Positions 20,979 to 32,922 of a stretch of 64,000 nt of DNA are shown here, piece after piece. Below the pieces are notes generated by a model. That model did not search any database, was not told the DNA's origin, and was given only the letters and a program-made list of their open reading frames with translations. The stretch's first letter is position 1; each line of letters begins with the position of its first letter. The translations under genes and the position numbers were made by a program. Origin of the DNA: Uranotaenia lowii (lineage: Eukaryota > Arthropoda > Insecta > Diptera > Culicidae); the NCBI RefSeq assembly GCF_029784155.1, contig NC_073693.1, positions 153,919,442-153,983,441 on the forward strand, written 5' to 3'.

Positions 20979-23530
20979 AACGGGCAGTTATGGGTTTCGT
21001 AACCTCTAAATCCGCAGTCTCGACATATCAAGCCACGGTAGCTTTTGCATTGTTCTAATTTATGACCCGTTTGGCGACAGAAAAGACACTCATTAACCCT
21101 GGGTGGCTGATAGGCCGCGATCATATGTTCTATGGTTCTAGGTTTTGAAGTTCCTTCTTGAGGGTCCTGTTGTGGTTTACTCTGTTTCACGTTCTGATAT
21201 CGATCTTTTCCGGTATCCTTCCTGATTTGAGACTTTCCCTCTTTAACCCTGGAGTCCCCGATATGACTCGAAAATCTATTAGGAGGTCTATTTCCGGTGG
21301 AAGTGTTGGTACGCGTTTGTTCCCTAGTATCCATCACGGCAAGGATGGACTTTTCTGTACCGAAGAATTTAGGATATAAAGAAAAGTTCGAAGCATCTAT
21401 ACGATGTCCGGCTTCTCTTAATTCTGTTAAATTGTTGATAGGGGTCCATAAAATCAGTTTTTTATAATCGACTCTCATGTTGCGTTTAATAACGTTAAGC
21501 TTTTCTTCGTCACTCATGGGGTGCAGCATGGAACGAAACATACCCTCCATTTCAAAATAAAAATCTTGAAAGGTTTCGTTACGTTGTTGGCGTCGAAGAT
21601 AGATACGAGTTCGTAGCAATGAATCCAGCTCGGGATGCACGAACGTGTTGCGCAACTCTTGAATCAGATGCTGCCAACTTGATAAGCGACCGGCTGACCT
21701 TAGGGTCATATACCAGTTTAGCGCTGGGCCTGTAAAAAGGTGAAAGGCTGAATCAAACAGCTCGTCCTCTGATATTCTTTCTGATAACGCCAACTGCGAT
21801 ACCAGCGTAAGGAACTCGTTCAGTTTGAGTCCTTGATCATTTCCCGCGTACTTTTCTAACGCCCATTTTGAAACCGGAAGTGAGTTATGGGAACGACCGC
21901 GGTGTCGCTCAAATTGCCCGTTTCTATCTGAATATCGATCGAAATTAGCTTGCGTATATTCACGACGGTTCCCAAACGATACGGTTGGAAAATTGGGATC
22001 TTGATAATCATGTCGATAACCGAAATCATTTCGAGAGGGTTCTTGAGGTACAAAAGGGTAGTAAGGTGGAACATTTTGCTCCCGACGATCCTTGGGTAAG
22101 GCGAATTCGACACGCGGCGGCTCATGAAGCATAGTTTCCAATTGGAACGGCTGTCGATAGCCAACCGAAGTATAAGGGTAAACGTTGTTCGTTGATTGTC
22201 GAATGGTTTCAGATTTGGTTACCGGCATATGGGACGGAACATTCCGATTCGAATAAGAAGAATAAGGTACGAAGGTATCGTTTTCTCGAGGGTTCAAGTA
22301 GTCGAATCGCGGTTCCCGAAAACTTTGCTGGGCCATTCCCGACACGTTTGACCAAATAGTGGATGGTAATTCTGTTGATGTAATCGGATCTTGTTGGTAT
22401 CGATGTTCCTTGGGGAACGTATTCCGTACTGGAGAATAATTCGGACCGCTTGGTAAACCCGACCACGATGGATTATAATTCACGGACACAGTGGGCCGAG
22501 TGCCTGTTGTAAAAATCGGGGGATTCGTAACCGGAACCGGATATCGGTATGTACTGATTTGGGGATACGACAGATTTTCCGAATCATTATGTAAAAACGA
22601 ATTTCGGGGATTACAATCCGGATTGTTTAAATACGAACGCGCGTTATTCCGAGTCATTCCAGACTGCAACGAGGAAGGAACCGTTGATTTGGGAACTGTT
22701 CCCGTACGATTAGCTGATGTCGCGGCGGATAATTGGGACTCATTAGCATTCGTAACCGGACGTTGAGTGTTAATCTGAGCTTCCTTAAACTTTCTCAATT
22801 CAATCAATTCCTGTTCCAAACTCAATAAAGCATTCCTAAACCCTCTTTTATCCACGTCTTCCGAATCAATCAACCCTAATCTGGCTAAAGAATTAGCAAT
22901 ATCTAATTCTTCAACTTCTTCTCTAGAATGTTCATGCTGAATCGCTACCACGTCGTCTCTTATTGGGACGGTCGACAACGGTTGAACATCTGATGACGCA
23001 ACCGGAGCTTCTTCAAAGAATTCTTCGAGATCGATTTCATTCGCGGCACCATCCTCTTTTTCTCCCATCCAATTACAGTAATAATATTTGTTTAACACAT
23101 ACAAAACCCGTTGTTGTAACGTCTCCAAGAATTGAAGATCGTGTTGATCGGATACCTTTTTCTTCAACAGCACTATTCGACAGCCTAGATGTAGAAGTAC
23201 TGAGCGAAGTCTTGGGGGAAGTCGTTTCACATTTGTGTAACAGACTTCTTCGATTGTTACTAGTTTTGCTTCACAAATTTCGATTTCTTTCTGTGGGTTT
23301 CTATCAAATATTCTGTTTTCTTCCGAACTTTCTTCCCTCTCTAACTTCAATCTTTCCCGCAACGATCGTCTTTTCCGCGCAATGTTATCACTTTCCCCAA
23401 ACTTAATTCCTCTGATTTCGAGTTCGAATGATAGTTCGTCTTCTTCCAGATGATCAACTCTGAGGTCGAAAAATCGTGTTCCTAAGTCATTTTCGGTTAA
23501 AACCGTTGTTGCTGAATCTGATCGGGCCAT
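20918..23530 (-). CDS. gag: Gypsy unit 1 gag polyprotein
   Basis: The frame starts at an ATG (MARSDSATTV) 389 bp after the 5' LTR and encodes 870 residues, long for gag. The first ~250 residues are charged and partly coiled-coil-like. Then follows a long Asn/Tyr/Pro/Ser-rich linker, and a capsid-type Retrotrans_gag region at about 550-705 (WALEKYAG, FTGPALNWYMTLR, SSWQHLIQELRNTF). The C-terminus has a standard zinc knuckle CLFCRQTGHKLEQC (815-828) and a variant CRDCGFRGYETHNC (836-849) with altered spacing. Gag forms the virus-like particle and packages RNA. It overlaps the pol frame by 61 bases. Confidence 0.93.
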   Translation of the reverse strand: MARSDSATTVLTENDLGTRFFDLRVDHLEEDELSFELEIRGIKFGESDNIARKRRSLRERLKLEREESSEENRIFDRNPQKEIEICEAKLVTIEEVCYTNVKRLPPRLRSVLLHLGCRIVLLKKKVSDQHDLQFLETLQQRVLYVLNKYYYCNWMGEKEDGAANEIDLEEFFEEAPVASSDVQPLSTVPIRDDVVAIQHEHSREEVEELDIANSLARLGLIDSEDVDKRGFRNALLSLEQELIELRKFKEAQINTQRPVTNANESQLSAATSANRTGTVPKSTVPSSLQSGMTRNNARSYLNNPDCNPRNSFLHNDSENLSYPQISTYRYPVPVTNPPIFTTGTRPTVSVNYNPSWSGLPSGPNYSPVRNTFPKEHRYQQDPITSTELPSTIWSNVSGMAQQSFREPRFDYLNPRENDTFVPYSSYSNRNVPSHMPVTKSETIRQSTNNVYPYTSVGYRQPFQLETMLHEPPRVEFALPKDRREQNVPPYYPFVPQEPSRNDFGYRHDYQDPNFPTVSFGNRREYTQANFDRYSDRNGQFERHRGRSHNSLPVSKWALEKYAGNDQGLKLNEFLTLVSQLALSERISEDELFDSAFHLFTGPALNWYMTLRSAGRLSSWQHLIQELRNTFVHPELDSLLRTRIYLRRQQRNETFQDFYFEMEGMFRSMLHPMSDEEKLNVIKRNMRVDYKKLILWTPINNLTELREAGHRIDASNFSLYPKFFGTEKSILAVMDTREQTRTNTSTGNRPPNRFSSHIGDSRVKEGKSQIRKDTGKDRYQNVKQSKPQQDPQEGTSKPRTIEHMIAAYQPPRVNECLFCRQTGHKLEQCKSYRGLICRDCGFRGYETHNCPFCQKNVPQTVQNRGPPNPTA
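20936..20972 (-). promoter_or_regulatory. -1 ribosomal frameshift signal between gag and pol
   Basis: In element sense the gag codons CAA AAA AAC contain the heptamer A_AAA_AAC (20966-20972), a classic eukaryotic slippery site. Ten bases on, CGGTCC (20950-20955) can pair with GGACCG (20936-20941) around an eight-base loop. Slipping back one base leads directly into the pol frame. Unit 2 repeats it at 29939-29975. Confidence 0.85.
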
Positions 23531-23919
23531 TATTGCTATCTGGATTAAGGAACCGTTAATTATCTGTTAGTGTTGTAACCTTTAAATCCAATAATAAAGC
23601 TCAGTGAAATGTCAATTATTATATACCACTGCTGAAAATAAATTATACATCCCAAAATATTGTTTCCTTTTTTTTCATTTAGGGTCCTTTTGAACGAATA
23701 TTCGATCTTAAATTATACGAAACAAGTCTGAAAATAACCAAATTTAGAGATGAACATTTACCATACTTATTAAACAGACTACACGCTTCCAACAATCCTA
23801 TGAATCAGACGGAAACAACCAGAATATCGCGAAAACAACAGTTGTCGAGAATCTCCCCTAGCTAGGGTAAAAATATTCAAATGAAATTTGAATATTTTTT
23901 ATTCACGCAGATCGCCAAG
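23531..23919 (-). other. 5' leader of gypsy unit 1
   Basis: A 389-bp untranslated leader between the 5' LTR and gag. It contains an AT-rich perfect inverted repeat, AATATTCAAAT / ATTTGAATATT, near 23873-23897. Unit 2 has the same leader at 32534-32922. Confidence 0.8.
23900..23917 (-). promoter_or_regulatory. tRNA primer-binding site of unit 1
   Basis: Two bases after the 5' LTR the element-sense strand reads TGGCGATCTGCGTGAAT. TGG complements the CCA end of a tRNA. The TGGCGA start resembles arginine-tRNA sites used by some Drosophila gypsy elements, but I cannot confirm the tRNA. Unit 2 has it at 32903-32920. Confidence 0.7.
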
Positions 23920-25397
23920 TATAAGTATCGACTAGCTCAGGCGGCTACTTTGTCAGGGTCGGCTTCCACTAGCTAGCAGAGAAACAACAACAGGGTGGAC
24001 AAGGATAAGGGTACGGCAACCAAAGAATTTCCAATAATATGGGCTCTCGGAGAAACTAACAAAACCTGATTTTTCATTTTATACGTTTATTGGAAAGACA
24101 TCACAACATAAGGAATTAGGGAGTGCGTTGCGGCCGTTGACGTCCTGGTCCCGGAGCGAATTCCCATGGTTTCAGCTGAAGTAGTTTGAGGTTAGGTTGA
24201 TTGAAGACAGGTGGAGGGCTTGGGTTGATTGAAGACAGTCCAAAATGGTTGACGACGAAGTTCTTGAGGGTGGTCAGGGGGTAAAGAGCTTGAGGGTTGA
24301 TGGTGGTAATGGGCAGACGACTCAAAACTTGGTTTTGGCAAACGGAAGAGGTTGAAGGTGGTTTGCTGACAGATTGACGACTTGGAGGGGGGGCTTAATG
24401 ACGAGCGGAGCCACACACCACAAAAGGTTTGTCAATTTTACCTGTCTTCCTTTTCTGCCACGTGTTGGAATTCTGGTCGTCCAGAGCCCGAGGAGGCCGC
24501 ACAAATGGCTCGGATGTTCGTAGTGCCCCTTCTTCGCCCCCTGACGTCCTCGAACGGTCCACGACTGCCGCCAGCACGAACCTTCCGGCTCGCAGTAATG
24601 TTGGTTACCCGGTAGTCCTTCCGGCCACGTGCTTCCGAGATAGTCGAAAAGGTGGATGTCGGAAAAGCACGTCCTTTCGATCGTTCCTCCTAGTTGGCGT
24701 CCGGAGTCTTGACCAAAGAAGGAATCCGGTCAGGCTGAAACAGGTCCGATTAAAGACGGAACGGACCTTGAGCTCGAACTATCTGGATCCACACGCGCTG
24801 CTCTTCCTTTTACTTGAGCACAAATTTCACGTGAGCTGGGAGTGATTTAAAAGGGCGACTTCACTCTTCGAGCGTTCAGCACTGAATGCCCGCTTCCTTT
24901 CCCAGTTTTTTCTTTCAGCCTCCTACTCTCCAAACTTCGCCCGATTCTCGCCCGAGTTTCCGGCTGTCAGGTTGTACTCGGCGATAGAGTTGGGAGCTCC
25001 TGGTTGTTGAGTTCGACTGGTAAGGATGGAGCTAGGGTGACCAAAGACACAGAATCACATCATGTTTGCACTATCGGACCACGGAGGAGCCCGCATCATG
25101 TCAATCGGACCGGAGCACCAGTCATTAGTATGGCACTAAATCGTGTCCCTGGACTCTCCTGTCTCAGGGACGCCCCAGCCAGATGATCTCCGTGGTGCAA
25201 ACACGACGTGAGACCGACCCTACAATCAAAGCTAACACACACATATATTCATAAACTTTAACAATAATAAAGAGCCAATTGAAATATATATAAAAAAAGA
25301 ATACAATGCAAATATTGAAAAGAATATCTTGAATTGTCTAATTAGACATATAAATGGAAATCGTTTAGAGTGCCATTGTTACCGTTCGACGGTAACA
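23920..25397 (-). repeat. LTR 2 (shared: 5' LTR of unit 1 and 3' LTR of unit 2)
   Basis: It has the same length as LTR 1 and LTR 3, and I saw no differences in the parts compared. No target duplication flanks it, which marks it as an internal junction and not a separate insertion. Confidence 0.9.
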
Positions 25398-25539
25398 ATT
25401 ATCCCCCTCCACAGAAAAAAAATACAAAGTATTTTTTTCTGCTTTTTTGATCTCCGTGCAATTTCAATCCAACCCATGAGAATCATTTTGGCGCTTCATC
25501 CGGGAAGTTTATTTTTTTATATTTTTTTTTAAATTTTTT

Positions 25540-25586
<47 letters not shown>

Positions 25587-26810
25587 CTACAACCTAATTT
25601 TGCTTAATTCATCACTTGTTTCATTATAATTTAATTAATTCAAAAGTTTACCAACATAATTATTATTATTCCTTATTACTATTTGGTTTTTATCTAATTC
25701 TTTATTTTGGGAATGTATTATCCTATAAACTACTTTATAACTTAACCTACCAAGTTTCATTCATGCTTTCAGTGGTATATATATATTTTTTTCTTTCATT
25801 CGCACAACATTTATACGGGCCCGTAATAACATTCATTCACACATTCAATCTTCTTTCACTCATTCATTAGATACCGCTGCATAAATATTATTTAATATCC
25901 CTAACCTAAATTCTCAATGAGGCTTATTCAACGGCCTTCATTGGAAATGTTCTCATCGAAATTAAAGTAATTTTCCTTACTCTAATTCTCAATGTGGCTT
26001 ATTCAACGGCCATCATTGGATCCTTTTGCATTATGAAACTTCAAATTTAAGAGCTCTATCATTCTTAAACTCTCAATGTGGCTTATTCAACGGCCATCAT
26101 TGGATCTGATTTTACTCTGTGGATTTAGTTACAACTTTCTTCACGAGATTTTAGTCCTACTATGCAATTTGATTTCCAAATATGATATTTTAGGTTATCC
26201 CTGAAGTGATTAATCCCAACAATGGGCAGGTTTTATTTTCTTTGAAAAATCTACGATTATTGAATTCTTCTATTAATAATTATTCTTGCTCCTAAAACTT
26301 GTATGCAAGTCGACCTACAGTATTGGTTGCGACATTTCGAAAGCTTTTCCAACACTATTTTCGCCCGAGTTGATCTGTCAGTGGAAGTTTGTTTTGCTTT
26401 GTATTTTCGCGGCAGCGGAACGAGAATCGTTCCTTTTCAGTTTGTTGTGAGGAAGTGACGACCTGTACTTACCGAATTCAAGTTAATTCAGGTAAGTTAT
26501 TGGGTTTATATGCTACATGGAAGACCCCTAATCCGTTTATATTCCAGGGAAGGAATCCCCTAACACGGCCAGTACAACAAAGATGATACGATTCATGACG
26601 GTGATCGCGACGAAATCCGGTAAGTAATATTTACATTTTGTTGTTGTTGTTTTATCCATTCCGTTTTACCCTTTTCGTTTTAGGTGTTGATAGAGTGAAC
26701 CGGCTAATATATTCTATGTTATGACAATGAAATTTTTGTGGGAATAAATCGAACGGGATGATGAACCATTAATGACGCGTTATGAATGGAAACACAAGAG
26801 AAATTCCTCA
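25398..26810 (-). other. 3' non-coding region of gypsy unit 2
   Basis: It matches 16403-17807 apart from T25664 (C in unit 1) and a longer poly-T tract. It keeps the three repeats and the antisense intron-like segments. Confidence 0.8.
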
Positions 26811-29800
26811 CTAAGGTTTCAAGTGCTCCGCAGGCCAAATGCCTAATGATTTTCCCTCTAAATCTTCGATTTCATAGGACGATGAACCGACTTTTCGTAC
26901 AACTCGCGCGGGAATGTACTGCGGTCCATATTTCGCGTTATAATTGTCGGCCGCACTCGACTGCTTCATGTTACGCCGGAAAATGACCTGGCCTACTTCC
27001 AATGCTTTTCCGTATTTACGATGTCGTAGATTATAGTTTTTTCTTCCTTCCTCATGCGCTTTACGTAGGTTTTTCTGAACTAATTCATTGATTTGATGAA
27101 AAAGTTGTTTTTGTCTAGCTTGTTGCTCGTCGAGAGTTAATTCTGACTCGGACCCGATTCGGTTGTGATCTGTTCCCTGAAGGACGAGTTCATAGCCATG
27201 AGTGGCAAAGAAGGGAGTAACTTTCGTTGCAGAGTGTACGGAGGAATTTATTATAGCCTCAATCTCGGACAATTTCACATCCCAAAGCTTTTGATCCCCC
27301 CGGGCGTAGGTTCTAATAGCAGCATTGACTGTTCGATTTACCCTTTCCACTGGGTTGGCCTGGGAATGGTATTTCGAATTCAGCCAATGCCGTATGTTGA
27401 ACCTTGCCAGTAGGGATCGAAATTCTTTCGATGTGAAACAGGAGGCATTGTCAGTGATCATAACTTTGGGGACAGAGTTCCGATAGAACCACTGGTCACG
27501 AATCGCGATTGAAACGGCTGCGCTATCTATTCTGCGAAAGGGCAAGAGCATGACCCATTTAGTGTGTAAGTCGACAGTGGACAAGATATACTGATGTTGC
27601 TTCTTACTGCGTGGGAGCGGCCCGATGAAGTCAACGGCTATGATTTCCCACGGGTGGGTGGTAATCCGTTGTTCTCCCATGGGCGGAGTTAAGGATATAT
27701 TGGGCGCCTTACATTCTTTACAAGTTATACAACGGGATACGTAATCCCGAACCTCTGTAGCCATTCTTGGCCAGTAGAAATTCTGACGAATCCTAGCTAA
27801 GGTTTTCTCAAAGCCGGTGTGCATGGCCTCATCATGCGAATCGGTGATTATGGCCATACGTTCGGAAGGTGGTGGAATTTGTTTCCAATCATAGCTATTG
27901 TCGTGAGGATCCGAAAAATTACCAACGAACTTATAAAGGATGTTATTATGAAATCTATAATCGACATGTTCATCTGGATTGTTTAAAACATTGTGAAGAA
28001 GTTCTTCATACCAATCTCCTGGAGTCCTTACGGTGACTGCCGAAACACTCCGGGAGAGCGCGTCAGGGACTATATTTTCCTTTCCCTTTCGATGAACAAT
28101 TGACATATTGTAGTGTTGTAATTGCAAGCACCATCGGCTGCACCTGGAGGCTGTTTTCCATTTGGTGGACATTAAATGGGTCAACGCTGAGGAATCCGTC
28201 ACTAGGGTAAAGTGCGATCCCTCAACGTAGCCTCGGAACGCCTCTATCGAAAGAAGGGCTGCCAAGGCCTCTTTCTCGCAGGCGTGATAATTCCGCTGGG
28301 GTGTAGTAAGCTTATGAGAATAATAAGCGATAACGTGTTCTGCCCCATCTTGCAATTGAGTTAATACGCCAGCGACGGCGACGTCACTGGCGTCCGTTTG
28401 AATTGAAAATTCCTGGTTAAAATTTGGACACGCGAGAATGGGTGCTGAAACTAATTTTTCCTTTATAAGGCTGAACGCGTTTTCAGCCTCTTCCGACCAA
28501 CCGAGGATTTTAGATTTGGTCTTGAGGAGGTCTGACAAAGCCGACGTCACTCCACTAAAGTCGCCTATGAAGCGTCGGTAGTAGTTTGCCATTCCTAGGA
28601 ACCTTCGGAGTTTGGTGATCGTATTTGGCCGCTCAAACTCTACGATGGCACGAATCTTCTCCGGGTCGGCCCTCAAACCGTCTGTCGAAAGCAGGTATCC
28701 TAGGAATGGCAGTTCTGGTAATCCAAATTTAGATTTGTTAATGTTGATGGCTAGATTAGCGGATGACAGTCGTTGAGCTACATCTTTTAGAAGTCGTGCG
28801 TGATCCTCGAACGTCTCCGTGACTATTATAATGTCGTCTAAGTACACGAAGACGTTCGGTTCCAGTTCACCATGTCCCAGAACTCGGTCCATGAGACGGG
28901 ATAGGGTAGCTGGACTGTTAACTAGCCCAAAGGGGAGTCTGGTGAACTGAAACAACCCCTTGCCCTGGACACTAAAAGCGGTGTATCGTCTGGAGGCTTT
29001 CTCCAAAGGAATTTGGAGAAAGGCCTCCGACAAGTCGATAGTACTTAGGTACCTCGCTCTTGGCAGTTGACCTAAGATCCGACCAGGGTGGGGCAAGGGG
29101 TAGGCGTCACGCACGGTTCGCTCGTTCACCTTACGAGCGTCTAAACATAATCGAACCTTTCCCGATGGTTTGATTACTGGGACGACATTGGAACACCAAT
29201 CGGAATTGGCTCTTTCGATTACGCCGGCATTTAACATTCTCCTTAGTTCAGCGTACACTTTTTCCTGAACCTTGGGTGACAGAGTGTACGGATATTGACG
29301 TACGGGTGGCTTACCACGCCATTCGTCCGAGATCTCGATGTGATGTTCTGTTAAATGAGTCAAGGACAGTTCCTCAGTGTTGGCCACTTTGAACATGCTC
29401 TTGATATAGTCTAACTGTTTCTGTTCTTGGGGAGTTAGTACTGATGATAACGGTGTGTCTGACTCAGTATGTTTGGCTTCTACTACCATACAGGTTTGGA
29501 CAGTCGGCCATATCTGGAACCGCTGCCAGAAGTCCATTCCAAGTATACAGTCAGTAGTCAAGTCCTGAATGACTAACGTTGGGATTATTTTAAGTTGTTG
29601 GTGGAAATTATAGGGTATATCTAATTGACCAAGAACCTTAAGAGTAGTTCCGTTAGCAGAACGTACTGTTACAGGGTTAGCTGTTGTTTTAAGTCTTTGA
29701 TTACTAAACTTATTGTAGACCTTCTGACTAATTAAAGTTAGTTGGCTACCTGAATCGAGTAAGGCCTTGCATTTAATGCCGTAGATTTTGATATCAGCGT

Positions 29801-29981
29801 AGGGGCGATTATCTCCAAAATGAGAAAGGGAAATAGTAAAAGTCTGTGTTAAGCTATCATTAGTTTCAACTGGGAAAGGTTCCCAGAACTTAGACGGAGT
29901 ATCGTTCAAAGGGAAACAATTCACGCGGTGGGGTTCGGCGGTCCGCGGTTTTGGACCGTCTGCGGCACGTTTTTTTGGCAA
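26811..29981 (-). CDS. pol: Gypsy unit 2 pol polyprotein
   Basis: The translation is identical to the unit 1 pol over its whole length, with all protease, RT, RNase H and integrase motifs intact and the same frameshift entry. Both units therefore look coding-competent, which is unusual for a resident tandem duplication of any age. Confidence 0.95.
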   Translation of the reverse strand: MPKKRAADGPKPRTAEPHRVNCFPLNDTPSKFWEPFPVETNDSLTQTFTISLSHFGDNRPYADIKIYGIKCKALLDSGSQLTLISQKVYNKFSNQRLKTTANPVTVRSANGTTLKVLGQLDIPYNFHQQLKIIPTLVIQDLTTDCILGMDFWQRFQIWPTVQTCMVVEAKHTESDTPLSSVLTPQEQKQLDYIKSMFKVANTEELSLTHLTEHHIEISDEWRGKPPVRQYPYTLSPKVQEKVYAELRRMLNAGVIERANSDWCSNVVPVIKPSGKVRLCLDARKVNERTVRDAYPLPHPGRILGQLPRARYLSTIDLSEAFLQIPLEKASRRYTAFSVQGKGLFQFTRLPFGLVNSPATLSRLMDRVLGHGELEPNVFVYLDDIIIVTETFEDHARLLKDVAQRLSSANLAININKSKFGLPELPFLGYLLSTDGLRADPEKIRAIVEFERPNTITKLRRFLGMANYYRRFIGDFSGVTSALSDLLKTKSKILGWSEEAENAFSLIKEKLVSAPILACPNFNQEFSIQTDASDVAVAGVLTQLQDGAEHVIAYYSHKLTTPQRNYHACEKEALAALLSIEAFRGYVEGSHFTLVTDSSALTHLMSTKWKTASRCSRWCLQLQHYNMSIVHRKGKENIVPDALSRSVSAVTVRTPGDWYEELLHNVLNNPDEHVDYRFHNNILYKFVGNFSDPHDNSYDWKQIPPPSERMAIITDSHDEAMHTGFEKTLARIRQNFYWPRMATEVRDYVSRCITCKECKAPNISLTPPMGEQRITTHPWEIIAVDFIGPLPRSKKQHQYILSTVDLHTKWVMLLPFRRIDSAAVSIAIRDQWFYRNSVPKVMITDNASCFTSKEFRSLLARFNIRHWLNSKYHSQANPVERVNRTVNAAIRTYARGDQKLWDVKLSEIEAIINSSVHSATKVTPFFATHGYELVLQGTDHNRIGSESELTLDEQQARQKQLFHQINELVQKNLRKAHEEGRKNYNLRHRKYGKALEVGQVIFRRNMKQSSAADNYNAKYGPQYIPARVVRKVGSSSYEIEDLEGKSLGIWPAEHLKP

Positions 29982-32533
29982 AACGGGCAGTTATGGGTTT
30001 CGTAACCTCTAAATCCGCAGTCTCGACATATCAAGCCACGGTAGCTTTTGCATTGTTCTAATTTATGACCCGTTTGGCGACAGAAAAGACACTCATTAAC
30101 CCTGGGTGGCTGATAGGCCGCGATCATATGTTCTATGGTTCTAGGTTTTGAAGTTCCTTCTTGAGGGTCCTGTTGTGGTTTACTCTGTTTCACGTTCTGA
30201 TATCGATCTTTTCCGGTATCCTTCCTGATTTGAGACTTTCCCTCTTTAACCCTGGAGTCCCCGATATGACTCGAAAATCTATTAGGAGGTCTATTTCCGG
30301 TGGAAGTGTTGGTACGCGTTTGTTCCCTAGTATCCATCACGGCAAGGATGGACTTTTCTGTACCGAAGAATTTAGGATATAAAGAAAAGTTCGAAGCATC
30401 TATACGATGTCCGGCTTCTCTTAATTCTGTTAAATTGTTGATAGGGGTCCATAAAATCAGTTTTTTATAATCGACTCTCATGTTGCGTTTAATAACGTTA
30501 AGCTTTTCTTCGTCACTCATGGGGTGCAGCATGGAACGAAACATACCCTCCATTTCAAAATAAAAATCTTGAAAGGTTTCGTTACGTTGTTGGCGTCGAA
30601 GATAGATACGAGTTCGTAGCAATGAATCCAGCTCGGGATGCACGAACGTGTTGCGCAACTCTTGAATCAGATGCTGCCAACTTGATAAGCGACCGGCTGA
30701 CCTTAGGGTCATATACCAGTTTAGCGCTGGGCCTGTAAAAAGGTGAAAGGCTGAATCAAACAGCTCGTCCTCTGATATTCTTTCTGATAACGCCAACTGC
30801 GATACCAGCGTAAGGAACTCGTTCAGTTTGAGTCCTTGATCATTTCCCGCGTACTTTTCTAACGCCCATTTTGAAACCGGAAGTGAGTTATGGGAACGAC
30901 CGCGGTGTCGCTCAAATTGCCCGTTTCTATCTGAATATCGATCGAAATTAGCTTGCGTATATTCACGACGGTTCCCAAACGATACGGTTGGAAAATTGGG
31001 ATCTTGATAATCATGTCGATAACCGAAATCATTTCGAGAGGGTTCTTGAGGTACAAAAGGGTAGTAAGGTGGAACATTTTGCTCCCGACGATCCTTGGGT
31101 AAGGCGAATTCGACACGCGGCGGCTCATGAAGCATAGTTTCCAATTGGAACGGCTGTCGATAGCCAACCGAAGTATAAGGGTAAACGTTGTTCGTTGATT
31201 GTCGAATGGTTTCAGATTTGGTTACCGGCATATGGGACGGAACATTCCGATTCGAATAAGAAGAATAAGGTACGAAGGTATCGTTTTCTCGAGGGTTCAA
31301 GTAGTCGAATCGCGGTTCCCGAAAACTTTGCTGGGCCATTCCCGACACGTTTGACCAAATAGTGGATGGTAATTCTGTTGATGTAATCGGATCTTGTTGG
31401 TATCGATGTTCCTTGGGGAACGTATTCCGTACTGGAGAATAATTCGGACCGCTTGGTAAACCCGACCACGATGGATTATAATTCACGGACACAGTGGGCC
31501 GAGTGCCTGTTGTAAAAATCGGGGGATTCGTAACCGGAACCGGATATCGGTATGTACTGATTTGGGGATACGACAGATTTTCCGAATCATTATGTAAAAA
31601 CGAATTTCGGGGATTACAATCCGGATTGTTTAAATACGAACGCGCGTTATTCCGAGTCATTCCAGACTGCAACGAGGAAGGAACCGTTGATTTGGGAACT
31701 GTTCCCGTACGATTAGCTGATGTCGCGGCGGATAATTGGGACTCATTAGCATTCGTAACCGGACGTTGAGTGTTAATCTGAGCTTCCTTAAACTTTCTCA
31801 ATTCAATCAATTCCTGTTCCAAACTCAATAAAGCATTCCTAAACCCTCTTTTATCCACGTCTTCCGAATCAATCAACCCTAATCTGGCTAAAGAATTAGC
31901 AATATCTAATTCTTCAACTTCTTCTCTAGAATGTTCATGCTGAATCGCTACCACGTCGTCTCTTATTGGGACGGTCGACAACGGTTGAACATCTGATGAC
32001 GCAACCGGAGCTTCTTCAAAGAATTCTTCGAGATCGATTTCATTCGCGGCACCATCCTCTTTTTCTCCCATCCAATTACAGTAATAATATTTGTTTAACA
32101 CATACAAAACCCGTTGTTGTAACGTCTCCAAGAATTGAAGATCGTGTTGATCGGATACCTTTTTCTTCAACAGCACTATTCGACAGCCTAGATGTAGAAG
32201 TACTGAGCGAAGTCTTGGGGGAAGTCGTTTCACATTTGTGTAACAGACTTCTTCGATTGTTACTAGTTTTGCTTCACAAATTTCGATTTCTTTCTGTGGG
32301 TTTCTATCAAATATTCTGTTTTCTTCCGAACTTTCTTCCCTCTCTAACTTCAATCTTTCCCGCAACGATCGTCTTTTCCGCGCAATGTTATCACTTTCCC
32401 CAAACTTAATTCCTCTGATTTCGAGTTCGAATGATAGTTCGTCTTCTTCCAGATGATCAACTCTGAGGTCGAAAAATCGTGTTCCTAAGTCATTTTCGGT
32501 TAAAACCGTTGTTGCTGAATCTGATCGGGCCAT
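29921..32533 (-). CDS. gag: Gypsy unit 2 gag polyprotein
   Basis: The 870-residue translation is identical to the unit 1 gag, including both C-terminal knuckles. It starts at the same ATG 389 bp after its 5' LTR and overlaps pol in the same way. Confidence 0.93.
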   Translation of the reverse strand: MARSDSATTVLTENDLGTRFFDLRVDHLEEDELSFELEIRGIKFGESDNIARKRRSLRERLKLEREESSEENRIFDRNPQKEIEICEAKLVTIEEVCYTNVKRLPPRLRSVLLHLGCRIVLLKKKVSDQHDLQFLETLQQRVLYVLNKYYYCNWMGEKEDGAANEIDLEEFFEEAPVASSDVQPLSTVPIRDDVVAIQHEHSREEVEELDIANSLARLGLIDSEDVDKRGFRNALLSLEQELIELRKFKEAQINTQRPVTNANESQLSAATSANRTGTVPKSTVPSSLQSGMTRNNARSYLNNPDCNPRNSFLHNDSENLSYPQISTYRYPVPVTNPPIFTTGTRPTVSVNYNPSWSGLPSGPNYSPVRNTFPKEHRYQQDPITSTELPSTIWSNVSGMAQQSFREPRFDYLNPRENDTFVPYSSYSNRNVPSHMPVTKSETIRQSTNNVYPYTSVGYRQPFQLETMLHEPPRVEFALPKDRREQNVPPYYPFVPQEPSRNDFGYRHDYQDPNFPTVSFGNRREYTQANFDRYSDRNGQFERHRGRSHNSLPVSKWALEKYAGNDQGLKLNEFLTLVSQLALSERISEDELFDSAFHLFTGPALNWYMTLRSAGRLSSWQHLIQELRNTFVHPELDSLLRTRIYLRRQQRNETFQDFYFEMEGMFRSMLHPMSDEEKLNVIKRNMRVDYKKLILWTPINNLTELREAGHRIDASNFSLYPKFFGTEKSILAVMDTREQTRTNTSTGNRPPNRFSSHIGDSRVKEGKSQIRKDTGKDRYQNVKQSKPQQDPQEGTSKPRTIEHMIAAYQPPRVNECLFCRQTGHKLEQCKSYRGLICRDCGFRGYETHNCPFCQKNVPQTVQNRGPPNPTA

Positions 32534-32922
32534 TATTGCTATCTGGATTAAGGAACCGTTAATTATCTGTTAGTGTTGTAACCTTTAAATCCAATAATAA
32601 AGCTCAGTGAAATGTCAATTATTATATACCACTGCTGAAAATAAATTATACATCCCAAAATATTGTTTCCTTTTTTTTCATTTAGGGTCCTTTTGAACGA
32701 ATATTCGATCTTAAATTATACGAAACAAGTCTGAAAATAACCAAATTTAGAGATGAACATTTACCATACTTATTAAACAGACTACACGCTTCCAACAATC
32801 CTATGAATCAGACGGAAACAACCAGAATATCGCGAAAACAACAGTTGTCGAGAATCTCCCCTAGCTAGGGTAAAAATATTCAAATGAAATTTGAATATTT
32901 TTTATTCACGCAGATCGCCAAG